DNA from: Cheilinus undulatus
Taxonomy: Eukaryota > Chordata > Actinopteri > Labriformes > Labridae
Assembly (NCBI RefSeq): GCF_018320785.1
Contig: NC_054878.1
Span: 44,325,429-44,389,428, forward strand
Direction of reading: 5' to 3'
Length of the DNA: 64,000 nt
Part shown: positions 33,301 through 44,323 of the stretch, piece by piece
How positions within the stretch are numbered: the first letter of the stretch is position 1
Layout of the letters: the number at the start of each line of letters is the position of its first letter
The notes under the pieces: model-generated
Databases searched by the model: none
Told to the model about the DNA's origin: nothing
What the model saw: the letters and a program-made list of their open reading frames with translations, nothing else
Translations under genes and position numbers: made by a program

Positions 33301-34425
33301 TCCTACTCTAATAATTCCTTTACCTCAGTAGAGATGGTTCTGTGACGGATTCCCCAGGCTGATAAGTAGAGTCGTGTGGTTCCTGGATATCAGACATGCT
33401 TTCTCCCTCCTCCTCCTCTTCCAGATAATCTAGGTGGGGCCTTTTTGCAGGTCTGACACCAGGTACAGCAGCAGGAGCCTTTATTGGTGTAGATGATGAG
33501 AGTGGTGACCCTGTGTCTTGGGAGGTTGTAACACTAACACAGGAAGCGATGTACTGAGTACCTGATTAAGCACAAAGACATTACAGTTTTTACTATGTGA
33601 TAATATGAGGCAAAGCTATATGAATTATTCTGCAGCGTCATACAAAATTATAGTCAATATATTGTACATACCTTTACTTCTCACATGCTCTTTCAGCGTA
33701 CCATAGGACAGCTGGGTCCCAACAGTCACAGTGGAGGCAGAGGACAACTGTGTGCCAACAGAAACCACATCCATGACCTGGTCTGAAACAGGGATTTGTT
33801 GCCTGAGATCACTTCTGCCAGCACTGGTAGTGGGGGCTTGTTGTGATGTACTCTGATAAAGACAACAGGAAAATAAACATTAGTACTCAGAATTAAAGGG
33901 GATTTAAAAGCATTTAAAACACTAAAGGTTTTGGTCCCATCTAACACAAAAATCCCAAAACATGAGCCTTATGGTCAGCAACAGGAAAGAATTCACAGTG
34001 ATATCGATGCAAGATCAGTATGTGAGCATTGCTATGGTGTAGCTTGTGGTAAAACAATGGATGTATTTATTATATCATTAACTGTTTAATAAATCAGAGC
34101 TAAACAAAAAAGGGAAAACGTTCGAGGCTAACCGCGAGCATGACCGTGAGCATGAACGTTAGCCTATTTGTCTTTTAATCAGCACAAGTCCAGACTTAGT
34201 AATGTAAAAGTACACAAAGTTTCACGGCATGGTTTTGGGTAAAAAGGGCGGATAGTTTTGAAAACAACTGATGACAAAGTTTAGCACACATTAGCTTCCT
34301 GCTGACCCACGGTTCGTTTTAAAGTAATTATATAAAGTGACTTGTGTCCTTCGGGAGCGCATACAGAGTAGATTTATCGTCACAGCCAAAAAAAAAAAAC
34401 ACTTACGAATAAGTTTTGAAGACAT
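30360..34425 (-). pseudogene. Kolobok-like DDE transposase, about ten exons, disabled
   Basis: Exons read on the - strand (given as + positions): 34407-34425 (ATG, MSSKLI), 33672-33852, 33324-33561, 32768-33220, 32557-32633, 32285-32465, 31949-32197, 31525-31696, 30689-30837 and about 30360-30535. Most junctions are clean GT-AG with matching phase; the first join does not match in phase, so an exon may be missing. Landmarks: acidic DYLEEEEEGESMSD, zinc-knuckle-like CPLCKRDC and [65 protein letters not shown]. Candidate catalytic acids are D in GGD, D in TDRH and E in SLEAFHS (inference). Lesions: one-base frameshift near 32,905, TAG at 31662-31664, frameshift and stops in the last exon. Confidence 0.82.
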
Positions 34426-34584
34426 GCTGACCGGAATAAATTCACACGAGAGCAAGAATCCAAACCGTAGCTATAGCAACGCAGCGGCGTATACAACGCC
34501 GGGGAGGGGGCGTGGCTGAGAACGAGCTGCCGGGAGCGCACATAGACATAAGAAAAAGTAGACGCCGCGTCGACCGCTGCTACC

Positions 34585-34620
34585 GATTGGCGCTGACGAG
34601 CCGTGGGGCCGCCATCTTGA
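34585..34620 (-). promoter_or_regulatory. Promoter of the Kolobok-like transposase: CCAAT and YY1-type site
   Basis: GCCGCCATCTTG at 34608-34619 is a full YY1 site; an inverted ATTGG (34586-34590) reads CCAAT on the - strand. Both lie about 160-195 bases upstream of the transposase ATG in CpG-rich sequence, as expected for a host-like promoter carried by the element. Confidence 0.5.
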
Positions 34621-35023
34621 TCCGGTCACCCGCTCCACTCAGCGTAATCCGTTTTGCTGGCGCAATGAAGTGTCAGCGCATTTAATCAATCATAACTCGC
34701 TGAATACTTAACTGATTTTCACGCGTTTTTTTTCCTGCAAACGTCATACATGTAGGTATGATACAGGGCACATGGTTCTGTGTATTTTAATAGTCATAGT
34801 GGGCTTAACAGTAATAGAATATTCTGATATGTGTTATCATATCTCTGCTATGGTCATCTCTGCTCAACCTGACCACGGAGGCCGGTAATCTCGTTTGCAG
34901 TTTTTATGTAGAGACGCGTTTCTGTTGATGAAATGAAATCAGTAAGGTCCTGAAAGGATCCTCAACATCGTAGCATTGTATGCAAGTGTTAAAATATGAC
35001 TTAGTATAATATGTCTCCTTTAA

Positions 35024-35460
35024 AACATTAAAGACAAATTTAAAAACAGTCAAATGTGTCAGACACTGATGAGTAATGTTTCCTCCCACAGAGCTCAGAT
35101 TCACCAAAACTATGATGGGATGTTTCTAAGAGCTGATGAAGTTCTGTTGGATAATTGTGGGTTAAGATTTCACATTTAGGTATGTCCTGTAGTTCTGCCT
35201 TTGTTACCTACAGATAGATGCTTTTGTTCTCCCACTATGATTGAGTTTTCCTCAGTGGTGAACAGCCTCATGGTCTTAACTTTGGGCCTCAGTGTTATTG
35301 ATACAGGCTGTGGCTTTGTGGTAGAGGGATGGTAGGAATCTTATTTCTTTACTGGTGTAGGGGCAAGTTTTGTTATTGAATTAGGATTACAAAAGTTGGA
35401 TTAGTGTATAGGGGTCCAAATGATGTATTTAATACTAACCTCTTTTTGTGAAGACATGTT
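35024..35460. other. Intergenic, nothing recognised
   Basis: Short spacer between the Kolobok-like element and the next repeat block. No exon or element ends seen. Confidence 0.4.
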
Positions 35461-37700
35461 AAAAAGTAAAAATAAAGAAAAGAAACAAAAGAAAAAAAAG
35501 GGGGGGGTGAAATGGGGGTAAATGGATAAAAAGAGCCAGAAATGTCCAAAAAGGGGCCTTAAAATGTTGTTGAAAGAGGTTAGAAAACAGCAAACATGGT
35601 TTAACAAAGGTAAAACTGGTTAAGAGTGGCAAAACTGGGGTAAAAGGGGCAAAAATGGAAGAAAAACAGGGAAAAGGTGGTAAAAATTGGTTAAAAGAAG
35701 CAAGAACGGCAGAAAAAGGGTGAAATGCGCTTTAAAATTGGCAAAGATTGATCAACAGAGACAAGAATGGCAGAAAAAAATGGTGAAAATGGGTTTTAAA
35801 AGTGGAAAAAATGGCAAGAAAGGGGTGAAAAAGGGTTTCAAAGTGGAACAATTGATCAACGGAGGCTAGAATAGCAGAGAAAAAGGTGAAAATGGGTTGT
35901 AAAGAGGAAATGGCTGAAAAGGGGTGGAAGGGGGTTTCAAAGTGGCAAAAATGGCAGAAAAAGGGTTAAAAATTGGCAAAAATTGATCAACGGAGGCAAA
36001 AATGGCAGAAAAGGGATCAAAGGGGGTTTAAAAGTAGCAAAAATTGATCAATGGAGGCAAGAATTGCAGACAAAATGATAGAAAAGGGTTGAAATGTGGC
36101 AAAAATGGCATAAAAGGGGTGAAAAGGGGTGTCAAAGTGGCAAAAATTGATCCATGGAGGCAAGAATGGCAGGAAAAGTGATGAAAATGGGTTTTAAAAG
36201 TGAAAAAATGGCATAAAGGGGTTTAAAAGTGGCAAAGATTGATTAATAAAGGCCAGAATGGCAGAAAAAATGGTGGAAATGAGTTGAAATGTGGCAAAAA
36301 TGGCAGAAAAGGGATCAAAGGGGGTTTAAAAGTAGCAAAAATTGATCTAGGAGGCAGGAATGGCAGACAATGGTGATAAAGGGTTGAAATGTGGCAAAAA
36401 TGGCATAAAAGGGATAAAAACGGGAGTCAAAGTGGCAAAAATTGATCAACAGAGGCAAGAATGGCAGAAAAAGTGGTGAAAATGTGTTTGAAAAGTGGAA
36501 AAAATGGCTGACAAGGGATGAAAAGATGTTCAAAAGTGGCAAACTTGATCAACGGAGGCAAAAATGGCAGAAAAAGTGATGAAATGGGTTGAAAAGTTGC
36601 AAAAATTGCAGAAAATGTTATAATAATTGTTTTTTAGGGCGCCAGTCTGAGAATCATGAGGAGTACTTGACTTTTGTAGTTTTTGAAAAGAAAACAACTC
36701 ACTGCTGTTCTTTGTTCTCCTTTTAATTTAGAAATGTTGTCAAGCTCTGATAAAACTTACGTTTTCGCAGCATCCACGCTAAACTCTTCCGCCATAATTG
36801 CACAGGCCTCTTGCTGCTGCTTGCTAACGTCACGACTCTGCCGTGCCTGAAAGTACTGCCCCTTGTCGCTGATTGGTCCTGTCACTTTCTAACCGGGCCC
36901 AACAGTTCAGATGGGAGCTTTGCAAGATGGATTTGCCAGTGAGAAACACGGAAATGGGCGTATCCATCTGCTTTGCAAGGTTATGTTGTACATGCTCTAC
37001 TTGCCATAATTTTGCTATGAGGAGAAATGGTCGTGGGCTCTTATGGGTTAACACATTTAATCACATTGTTTACACTTTTATTTAATTTCTGCCTATTGTT
37101 GCTTCTGTTGACCCATTGTTAGAACTATTAGCCCATTTATACCACTTTTGACACACATCGTTGCCCATTTTAACCACATTTAACTATTGGCAATGCACAT
37201 TTTTGCCAGTTTAACCCATTTCCATCATTTTTTTGCCTATTTTTCTGCCTCAGGTAATTTTTTTTGGCCAGTTACAACGACTTTTTTCCACTTTTAAACC
37301 CCATTTTACCAAATTTGCCCCCAGTTTTTGCCACTTTAACCCATTATTGCCATTCTTTTCTTATTTTTGCCTCTACTGACACATTTCTGCGACTTTTAAA
37401 ATCCCATTTCACCACTTTTTCCACCAATTTTGGCCATGTTCAACCCATTTTAGCAACTTTCAAGCCACTTTAATTCTGCTTTTAATGAATACGTGTTTAC
37501 ATTTTTAAGAAGGCTGTAAACTAAGGCACAAATGAATAAGAAAAGATGTTTGGGATATTTGTTGCTTTGATAACAGGTTAAATGTATGGATACCACAGCG
37601 GGCCCCAAGTTTGAATGGGTCCCAGAAAGCTCCCCCCTTATGAGTGGCCCTGCACATGAATATTCTAGGATGTGCTTGGCTGTGTTCAACCACCATCAGG
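35461..37700. mobile_element. Composite low-complexity element, copy 4, rearranged
   Basis: An inverted core (35,461-36,620; phrases gcaaaaattgatcaacggag and ggcagaaaaagtgg, with the longest regular periodicity of all copies, about 45 bp) is separated from a forward core (37,080-37,490; ttttgccactttaacccat) by about 440 bases of other sequence. Unit B-like sequence (gttgctttgataacaggtta, gggtcccagaaagctccccc) follows at 37,500-37,690. The opposed cores suggest two elements joined or one inverted in part. Confidence 0.55.
36640..37075. other. Unclassified insertion between opposed cores
   Basis: CpG-richer than its flanks, with an inverted CCAAT (gctgattggtcctgtcac) and an imperfect palindrome: gctttgcaagatggatttgc near 36,920 against atccatctgctttgcaagg near 36,975. 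It may be a separate non-autonomous element; ends not defined. Confidence 0.35.
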
Positions 37701-37771
37701 CCCAGTGGGGGTCCCCGGTCCCTGGCACCTTTATTTTGAGGGTCGCAGACCGAAAAGGCTGAGAACCACTG
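37700..37771. mobile_element. Right-end remnant of an hAT-type element
   Basis: Ends ggctgagaaccactg at 37771, i.e. CAGTGGTTCTCAGCC on the other strand, preceded by gggtcgcagaccgaaaag. This is the usual CAGTGGTTCTCA hAT terminus. No matching left end found nearby. Confidence 0.55.
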
Positions 37772-37824
37772 CCATAGAAGACGGACACAGGACAGACTTC
37801 TGTGCTGTCATTCTTTGAAATGTG

Positions 37825-37986
37825 GCGCATGCGCAGAGTGTTTCCGAGGACCAGCAGCGCTGCAGACGGTCACACACCCTCTCTCTCTCTCTCTCTAACA
37901 CTGTCAGGGATGTCCGTGGAGCTCTGTGGATGCAGCTGATGAAGAGGACGGAATATTTTTAGTCTTTAAAGAAAACTTCTTCAAGG
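37825..37986 (+). promoter_or_regulatory. NRF1-type promoter with possible untranslated first exon
   Basis: GCGCATGCGC at 37825-37834 is a perfect palindromic NRF1 site, a hallmark of TATA-less CpG promoters. The downstream stretch, with (CT)n at 37,879-37,896, ends at aacttcttcaag followed by GTCAGTGT (37987), a plausible splice donor. An ATG at 37,911 opens only a ten-codon frame, so the exon would be untranslated. Which gene it serves is unknown; the next possible exon on this strand is at 42,738. Confidence 0.4.
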
Positions 37987-38017
37987 TCAGTGTGTTCAGA
38001 AACGTCTGTCTGTGTTT

Positions 38018-38019
<2 letters not shown>

Positions 38020-38052
<33 letters not shown>
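38020..38052 (+). repeat. (TG)n microsatellite
   Basis: About 16 uninterrupted TG units. Confidence 0.95.
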
Positions 38053-38053
<1 letters not shown>

Positions 38054-38880
38054 TGGGTCTACTCTGCTGAGCGGACTACACGGAAGTGTCTGCCTCTCTG
38101 CAAACATTCACAAAGTTGAACACACGTCTAAACTTCTTATCCTTCTGCATCCTCTTCTTCTTCCTCTTCTTCTTCACACCGAGCTTTGACTCTGAACTAG
38201 TCTCAGAAAGTTAACCCGGTAAAGTTTACCTTTGGAAACCTCCACATTCAGAAAAGAACGCGCTTCTCTTTAATAAACCTCGACTTTTATCGCGTTCATT
38301 TGATGCTTTTGATCCAGAATGAATCTACTTATATTCCAGTGTTAACTCCATTTAAATTAAAGTTGATAATGGTGATTTTGGCTGTTATTTTGGAACAGCC
38401 CTCCCTCGTTAAACACGCCCTAAACTTCACCGAGCCAGCACCGAGGAACACGGAGAGACAAGTCTGAACCCTCCTCTGATTTCATCACTCATGTTCGCTG
38501 AAATATTCACCTGGAATCATCTGAAGTCAAAGGCTTCAACCGAATCAGAGGAGAGAGACGAAAATGTTGGAGTCTTTACTGAAAGTATAAAAACTTTAAA
38601 TGGAGATTTTATCACGGAGAAATAGAGAGAAATCTGTTCTCACATCTGCATACATGCTGTTGTTGTTGTGTGTTTGTGTGATATCCTGACCAGACAATAG
38701 TGACATGCGCACATCAGTCGACTGGACTTTTGCCAGCGCTCATGCCATTACAGATTCATTTAGCCAATACAATATATAGATGTAATTAAGACCGAAAACT
38801 TAAGTCCTTAAAAGAGACTTTAATGTTTAAAAGATGAAGATGAACAAGGAAAAAAAAGTCTGATAGTCCTGCCTAAAACT
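38053..38880. other. Intergenic, nothing recognised
   Basis: No exon, element end or array recognised. A (CTT)n-like patch lies at 38,150-38,175. Confidence 0.4.
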
Positions 38881-38884
38881 CCAC

Positions 38885-40150
38885 AACTAATACATGCAAA
38901 ATTTACAGCTGATGTAGGATGATATCTAAGGCCAGCATAGGCTGGTTTATATGTCTGATATAGGATGATATCATGGCCTATGTAGGCCAGTATTATTGCC
39001 CATTTAAAAGGCTTATATAGACCAATAATAACATCCAATATGAAGGCTGATATTTATGGCCAGCATTAGTCCATGTTTATGGCCGATATGGGCTGATGTT
39101 TACGGCCCACCTAGGCTGACATTTATAGCCTATATAGGCCAATATATTTGGCTGCCAATATTTATTGCTGATATAGTCCAGTATTTATTGCAGAAATAGG
39201 CCTAGCCTGATACAGCCTGATATAGGCTGATGGTTATACCTTACACAGGCCATATTTTAGACTGATGTAGGGCAATATTTATGTCAGATTTAGGCCAATA
39301 TTTATGGCCAACATAGGCTGATATTTTTGGCCAATATTTATGGCTGTTATACTGGAGTATTATGGCTGTTATAGGCTGATATTTATGGCTGATATCCACC
39401 AATATTTTAGCCTGATGTAAGTCATTGTTTTTGGCCGATGTCAGCCAGTATAGGCTGATATCTATGGTAGATCTACACCAATATATCTGCCAGTATTTTA
39501 GGCTGATTTTGGCCAATTTAGTTTGATATTAACATCAGCCCATATTTAAGGCCAATATTTAAGCTGAAATTTACAGCAGATAAAGGCCTATATTGTAGGC
39601 TGATTAATAGGTTATTCATGGCTAATAAAGGTCTGTATTTATGGGCCACATAGACTGATATGTGTGGCTGATAAAGGCCTGTATTTACATGCCACATGGA
39701 CTGATATTTACGGCAAATAAAGGTCTGTATTCACGGGCCACATAAGCTTGTATTTATGGCTGATAAAGGCCCGTATTTAAATGTCACATACGCTGATATT
39801 TGTGGCCAATAAATGTCTGTATTTATGGGCCATATATGCTGGTATTTATGGCTGATAATGGCCTTTATTTACATGTCACATACATTGATATTTATTGCCA
39901 ATAAAGGCCTGTATTTGTTTGCCACATAGGCTGATATTTATGGCTTATATAGGCCAATACTTACAGCTGATACAAGTTGGTATTTACAGCCGACAAAGGT
40001 CAATATAAATCTCACGGGTTAATATTTACAGGAGATACAGGCTGATCTTTACGGCAGATATCTATGCGTATATAGCTGTGATGGGCCAATATTTACAGCG
40101 TTAGTTGATAATATCAGCAGATATTTTTAGGCTATCTTTGCCAGTATTGA
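38885..40150 (+). repeat. Degenerate tandem array of 'ggctgatatttatggcc' phrases
   Basis: About 1.27 kb made of loose copies of phrases such as ggctgatatttatggc, cgataaaggcctgtattta and gccacatag, with a period of roughly 24 or 48 bases in the middle (39,600-39,960). Word order varies and no two long stretches are identical. Non-coding, TATA-rich. Confidence 0.85.
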
Positions 40151-40176
40151 ATTCATGTCAATAATATTGTACATGT

Positions 40177-40280
40177 CTGATGATAATAGTGATGATGATA
40201 GTAACTGTTGGGATGAAGATGGTGAGGATAACAGTGATAATGATTATGATGGTAATGATAATAAAGCTAATGATAATTGG
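40177..40280 (+). repeat. (GAT)n/(AATGAT)-like simple repeat
   Basis: Imperfect trinucleotide run (gatgataatagtgatgatga and similar). Confidence 0.8.
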
Positions 40281-40289
40281 GCTCTCTTT

Positions 40290-40970
40290 GTGCTGTAGCT
40301 GTGTGTTTCTGAGCCGGTCTGTCCGGTCTTTTGGTCCATGTCTCAGGCTTGTTTTGCCCTCATCTCTCTCTCTGAGCAGATACACACTGCTGATAAAGAT
40401 CACCTAGTACACTCAAACACACACAGATAATTGCATGTTATTGTGCAATGACTGCATGTACGTGCTTTTTTGTTCGGCAATCTCTTGCTATTTAGACACA
40501 CAAAATTGCTTGCAGAAATTAACAGGACTCTGATTCGCTCTCTGAGGGTTGGTAGAACCATCTCAGTGAAACTAACCAAACAGAAGATAGTGTTTTCTCT
40601 TTATTTTTTCTTATACAGATAGTTGATCAAACAAGAGAGAAATTGTTGACATTGTGGTAGTTTTAAACCAAAAGAAGGAAAGGATCCACTAAACTGGTAT
40701 TTAAAACTCCAGTTTTCCTGTTGGTGCTTCTCCAAAGGAAAGTTTGAAATCTTGAATTATTCTTGATTTGTTTCCTTTAACCTTTATGGATAATTCTATT
40801 GAAGCATCTGTCTGTTTTAGACAAACACCATGCTAAGTTAGATCCATCATTACAGTACATTCATCTAAAGTAGATGTGCCAAGCGGGAACAGGTTAGATA
40901 CTAAAAAATGGAGGTTGACTGATTATTATATTATATTCACTATGCTAGATTTCTGCTGACATCTCCAAAC
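40290..40970. other. Intergenic, nothing recognised
   Basis: Unique-looking sequence without exon or repeat signals. Confidence 0.4.
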
Positions 40971-40971
40971 G

Positions 40972-41165
40972 TATCCATCCATCCATCCATCCATCCATCC
41001 ATCCATCCATCAGTAAACATCCATCCATCCATCCATCCATCAGTAAACCATCATCCATCCATCCATCCATCCATCCATCCATACATCACCCATCATCCAT
41101 CCATAAACCATCCATCCATCCATTTGTCCGTCCGTCCATCCAGCCATCTAGCCATCCATCCATCC
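40972..41165 (+). repeat. (CCAT)n microsatellite array
   Basis: Tetranucleotide array with interruptions such as cagtaaacatcc and gtccgtccgtcc. Confidence 0.93.
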
Positions 41166-41764
41166 TTACTCCCTGGGTCAAACACCTTCTGGAAATCAAC
41201 ATACTGTTTATTACTGTACAGTAAAAAATGCTCTTTCCTATCTGGCAGTTTCAATATTCAAATATAGATCTCCGATCAGATTTGTCAGATGAAGTCACAC
41301 CTCTATAATAAAGTGAAATGCTACAGCTGTTTGGGGATGTGATTTTGAATCATTCTCTCACTGTGTGCTACTGTGTAATCAACAGAGGTGGAAAAAATAC
41401 AAATATGTACTTGAGTAAATGGCAATTACTCAGGTTAAAACTTCCTCAAGTAAAAGTAAAATTACTGATTTAAAACGGATCCCAAAAAAGTACGCAACAA
41501 AATACTAAATCAGGATAGTTGTTTTCCAAGTATTTGCTGTGGTGTTGCTGTGGGTTGTTGATGCTTTTAGATGATAGTTATGACAGAAATAAGAACAACA
41601 GATTCAAAGATAGAGTTAAGTTTAAAAAAACAAAGAGGAAGAAGAGCCACTTCCTCTGGAAGTTAAATGGACTGGAAACCAGTTTATACACACAATAATC
41701 CAGTCACCATAAACCAGGTTGTCACAACACTTCATATACTGTGATCTTTTTCAATGCTTTGTGT
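41166..41764. other. Intergenic, nothing recognised
   Basis: Near 41,385 gaggtggaaaaaatacaaat and agtaaaagtaaaattac resemble the terminal part of a common fish DNA transposon (paired 'acttgagtaaa' words), but no second end was found. Confidence 0.35.
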
Positions 41765-42520
41765 TTTTAGAGCCTGAGTCCACTTACCAAGGCCGCCCAG
41801 CAAAATCATGACCCATATTTATCTGTGATAACCATAATTTACATTTAACCTGATTAAGAATCAGTCTTATCAAAGCAACGAAACATCAATCATTTATCTA
41901 TGCTGCAGAACAATATAGCCTTTCTGAAAATGTAAACCTCTTCTCTGAAAACAGAGTTACCTTTATATCAGTGATGTTAACAATGTGGATGGACACACTG
42001 AACTAAACCATTTAAAAAGCAATGCCAGACTTCATAGCTAAGCCATGATGTGCCAGTCAGGATGCTGGAAAATAAAGTAGAAGGAACTGAAATAACTTTA
42101 AGGGAAAGTTACCAAATTGTTTTTAAAAAATAAAGCAAAAATGGTGGCAAAGATAAGTGGTTACAGAGTGGCAGAAATGGGTTTAACTAGCAAAAAATGG
42201 CAGAAAAATGGTGAAAAGCGATTAAAAAGTACCAAAAATTGGTTAAAAGTGGAAAAAATGTGACAAACATGGGCAATACCGGCACTCAGAAATAATTTGA
42301 CCATCAGAACCCAGTGATAGCTTAATGCACTTTTCAGCTCCTAAATGGAGTAACCATTAGCCAGGATAGCTAGCACCAATGCTACAGATCAAACTCACAT
42401 GCATTGATATCATAATAAATCCCAGATGGGGAGGGCCCACTCTCTGATTTCTTCAGCAGCCATGTCGACTCTGTGGGCAGGCCTGACAGTTGTGGTGTAC
42501 TTTTACCACCTCTGTGTGCT
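41765..42520 (-). mobile_element. Composite low-complexity element, copy 5 (inverted, short core)
   Basis: In reverse: unit B at 41,770-41,890 (on the - strand gttgctttgataagac, ggttatcacag, gggtcatgattttgctg), about 220 bases of other sequence, a short core at 42,110-42,290 (gcaaaaaatggcagaaaaat), then unit A at 42,290-42,515 (on the - strand caggcctgcccacagag, tttattatgatatca, attggtgctagc, gagctgaaaagtgca). All three parts in the same relative order as copies 1 and 2. Confidence 0.7.
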
Positions 42521-42737
42521 TGACGCCACAGCGAAAACTCAGACCTCCTCACCACAAGTGTTCAAGGCTCATGTGCCCTACTGAAAGGATAACTGCTCAT
42601 CAAAGAAAGCCCTAAACCAAGTTATGCCTTTAATTTTGGCCTCCATAAGTCAACCATGCAATGGTCAGCCAGCACTTCACCACAGTTATCTAGTAGTGTT
42701 TTTAATGTGTGATTTAAATATGTGTTTGTATCTGTAG

Positions 42738-42797
42738 GTGGCGGTGTGATGCCTGAAGACTCTCTCAGCTCATCCCATGGTGTCCCCATGGATGAAG
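42738..42797 (+). CDS. Possible small coding exon (MPEDSLSSSHGVPMDEG)
   Basis: Acceptor-like tttgtatctgtag, then 60 bases, then a strong donor G|GTAAGA. An ATG at 42749 opens MPEDSLSSSHGVPMDE, ending in phase 1. It could be the first coding exon behind the untranslated exon at 37.9 kb. I do not recognise the protein and found no convincing next exon, so chance splice sites remain possible. Confidence 0.3.
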
Positions 42798-43177
42798 GTA
42801 AGATTCCTCTCTTCTTTATGAGCCCAGTCTTTAGAAACACTGTGGACAACTGGGAGGCCTGGACTGGCCTGTATGCAAAAAGGCAAGGATGGAATGTTTA
42901 ATCAGCTTCCAAGGATGACACTGTTTGCAATCACGTGATCCTGAATGCTTCACGGGGTGCAGGAAGAGGGGAACAGCCGTTAGGAATGAACCGGAATTTA
43001 CAGCTCTGCATAGACCTGTGCACTGCAATTATCATCAAGAAATATCCACATACACTGAGGACAATCCTTCAGCTTAACTGCAAAGTGTTTTTTTCCAGTT
43101 TAACTGAGAATCAATGTCACAAATTGTCAGTTCTGCAGACCTTCTTGCGTTGTCTAGCCAGATGAAGGGAGACAAGA
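42798..43177. other. Intergenic, nothing recognised
   Basis: Contains no clear exon or element end. Confidence 0.4.
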
Positions 43178-43185
43178 GTCCAGAG

Positions 43186-44315
43186 CAGGGGTTTCAAAGT
43201 GTGGAAGAGTGAGCCTCCCCTAAGAAGAAATTATTCATTTGGTAGACCCCCACCCACAAAAAGGATTCCAATTTTAAAAAATTAACAACAACATTTCAAA
43301 CATTTATGTCTAATCTTTAAACATTTTTAACATTAATATATATTTTGGATATTTTGGTTTGCAAATGTCCTTAAACATCTGCCTTTCCCTCTTTTTCAGT
43401 TATAGTGCTATTAAAGACCCCTTTTTCCTTTTTTTTTTTGGCCATTTTACAGCTTCTTTTATGCCTCTTTTTCCCCATTTTTATCCTATTCTTGCCCTTT
43501 TTCACCTTTTATTCATTTAAGCTACTTTTTATCATTAAATATCCCCTTTTCTAATTTTTTTGCTAATTTTTGCTGTCTTTTTTCCACTTTGTCCCAATTT
43601 TTGTCACTTTTATCCCAATTTTTGGCCTTTTTTTTTACAAGTTTTTGCCAGTTTTCGTCCGTTTAAGCTACCCATTGCCATTTAATACCACTTGTTTCAT
43701 TTTTTCCCAATTTTTGCCCTTTTTACATTTTTTTGCCACTTTTTCCCAATTTTTGTCACTTTTATCCAATTTTTTTTATCCAATTTTTTTAACCATGTTT
43801 TGCCACCTATGTCCATTTATATCCTTACTATCCTTTGCCATTACATTCCACTTGTTTCTTCTGTTTTGACCATTTTTGCCACTCTTGACTGCTTTTTGCC
43901 CATTCAAGTCACTTTCCACCCACTTTTTTGTCACTTCTCACCCGTTTCTGCTACTTCCTGACCATTTTTCCACTTTTCCTCCCTATTTTTGCCCTTTATC
44001 ACCCATTTTTGCTGCTTTTTGACCATTTTGCCACCTTTAACCTATTTTTATTGCTTCTTCAAGCTGTTTTTGCCACTTTTCACCTCTTAGATTGTGACTC
44101 TTGCAAAGGTATTTTTCAACAATTCGGCTCTTTGGTTGAGTAACACTGCTCTATAGCATAGTCCCTATAGTAACTATAAGTCTATCCATTTTGCCCAATG
44201 CACAGCAGAGGTTCGCAAAGCAAATCACTTTTTTTCTGGTTTATGGTTCTGCGCCTCCCCTGATGCTCTGTGGCGCCCCCTAGGGGAGGCCTGCCTCACA
44301 CTTTGAAAACCACTG
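43186..44315. mobile_element. hAT-type element, 1.13 kb, filled with the same core phrases
   Basis: Left end CAGGGGTTTCAAAGTGTG, right end (other strand) CAGTGGTTTTCAAAGTGTG; homology of the ends continues through a cctcccctaag/ggggagg block for about 40 bases. Flanks gtccagag (43178-43185) and gtctagag (44316-44323) form an 8-bp duplication with one mismatch. The interior (43,430-44,090) consists of ttttgccacttttt/cccaattttt phrases, and 44,085-44,148 is an inverted copy of the left end of the 24.4-kb hAT element, so another element is probably nested inside. Confidence 0.87.
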
Positions 44316-44323
44316 GTCTAGAG

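Larger units (their letters stand above)
28523..35019. mobile_element. Kolobok-like two-gene DNA transposon, 6.5 kb, TTAA target duplication
   Basis: Bounded by TTAA at 28519-28522 and 35020-35023. Ends are inverted: AGGAGACATATTTTACC on the left and, from the other strand, AGGAGACATATTATAC on the right. TTAA duplication with a multi-exon transposase containing GGDMRADSPG, TDRH and SLEAFHS motifs points to the Kolobok superfamily (inference from family knowledge). It carries two convergent, decayed genes that overlap at their 3' ends near 30,360. MITEs at 20.2 and 50.9 kb share its termini. Confidence 0.85.
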
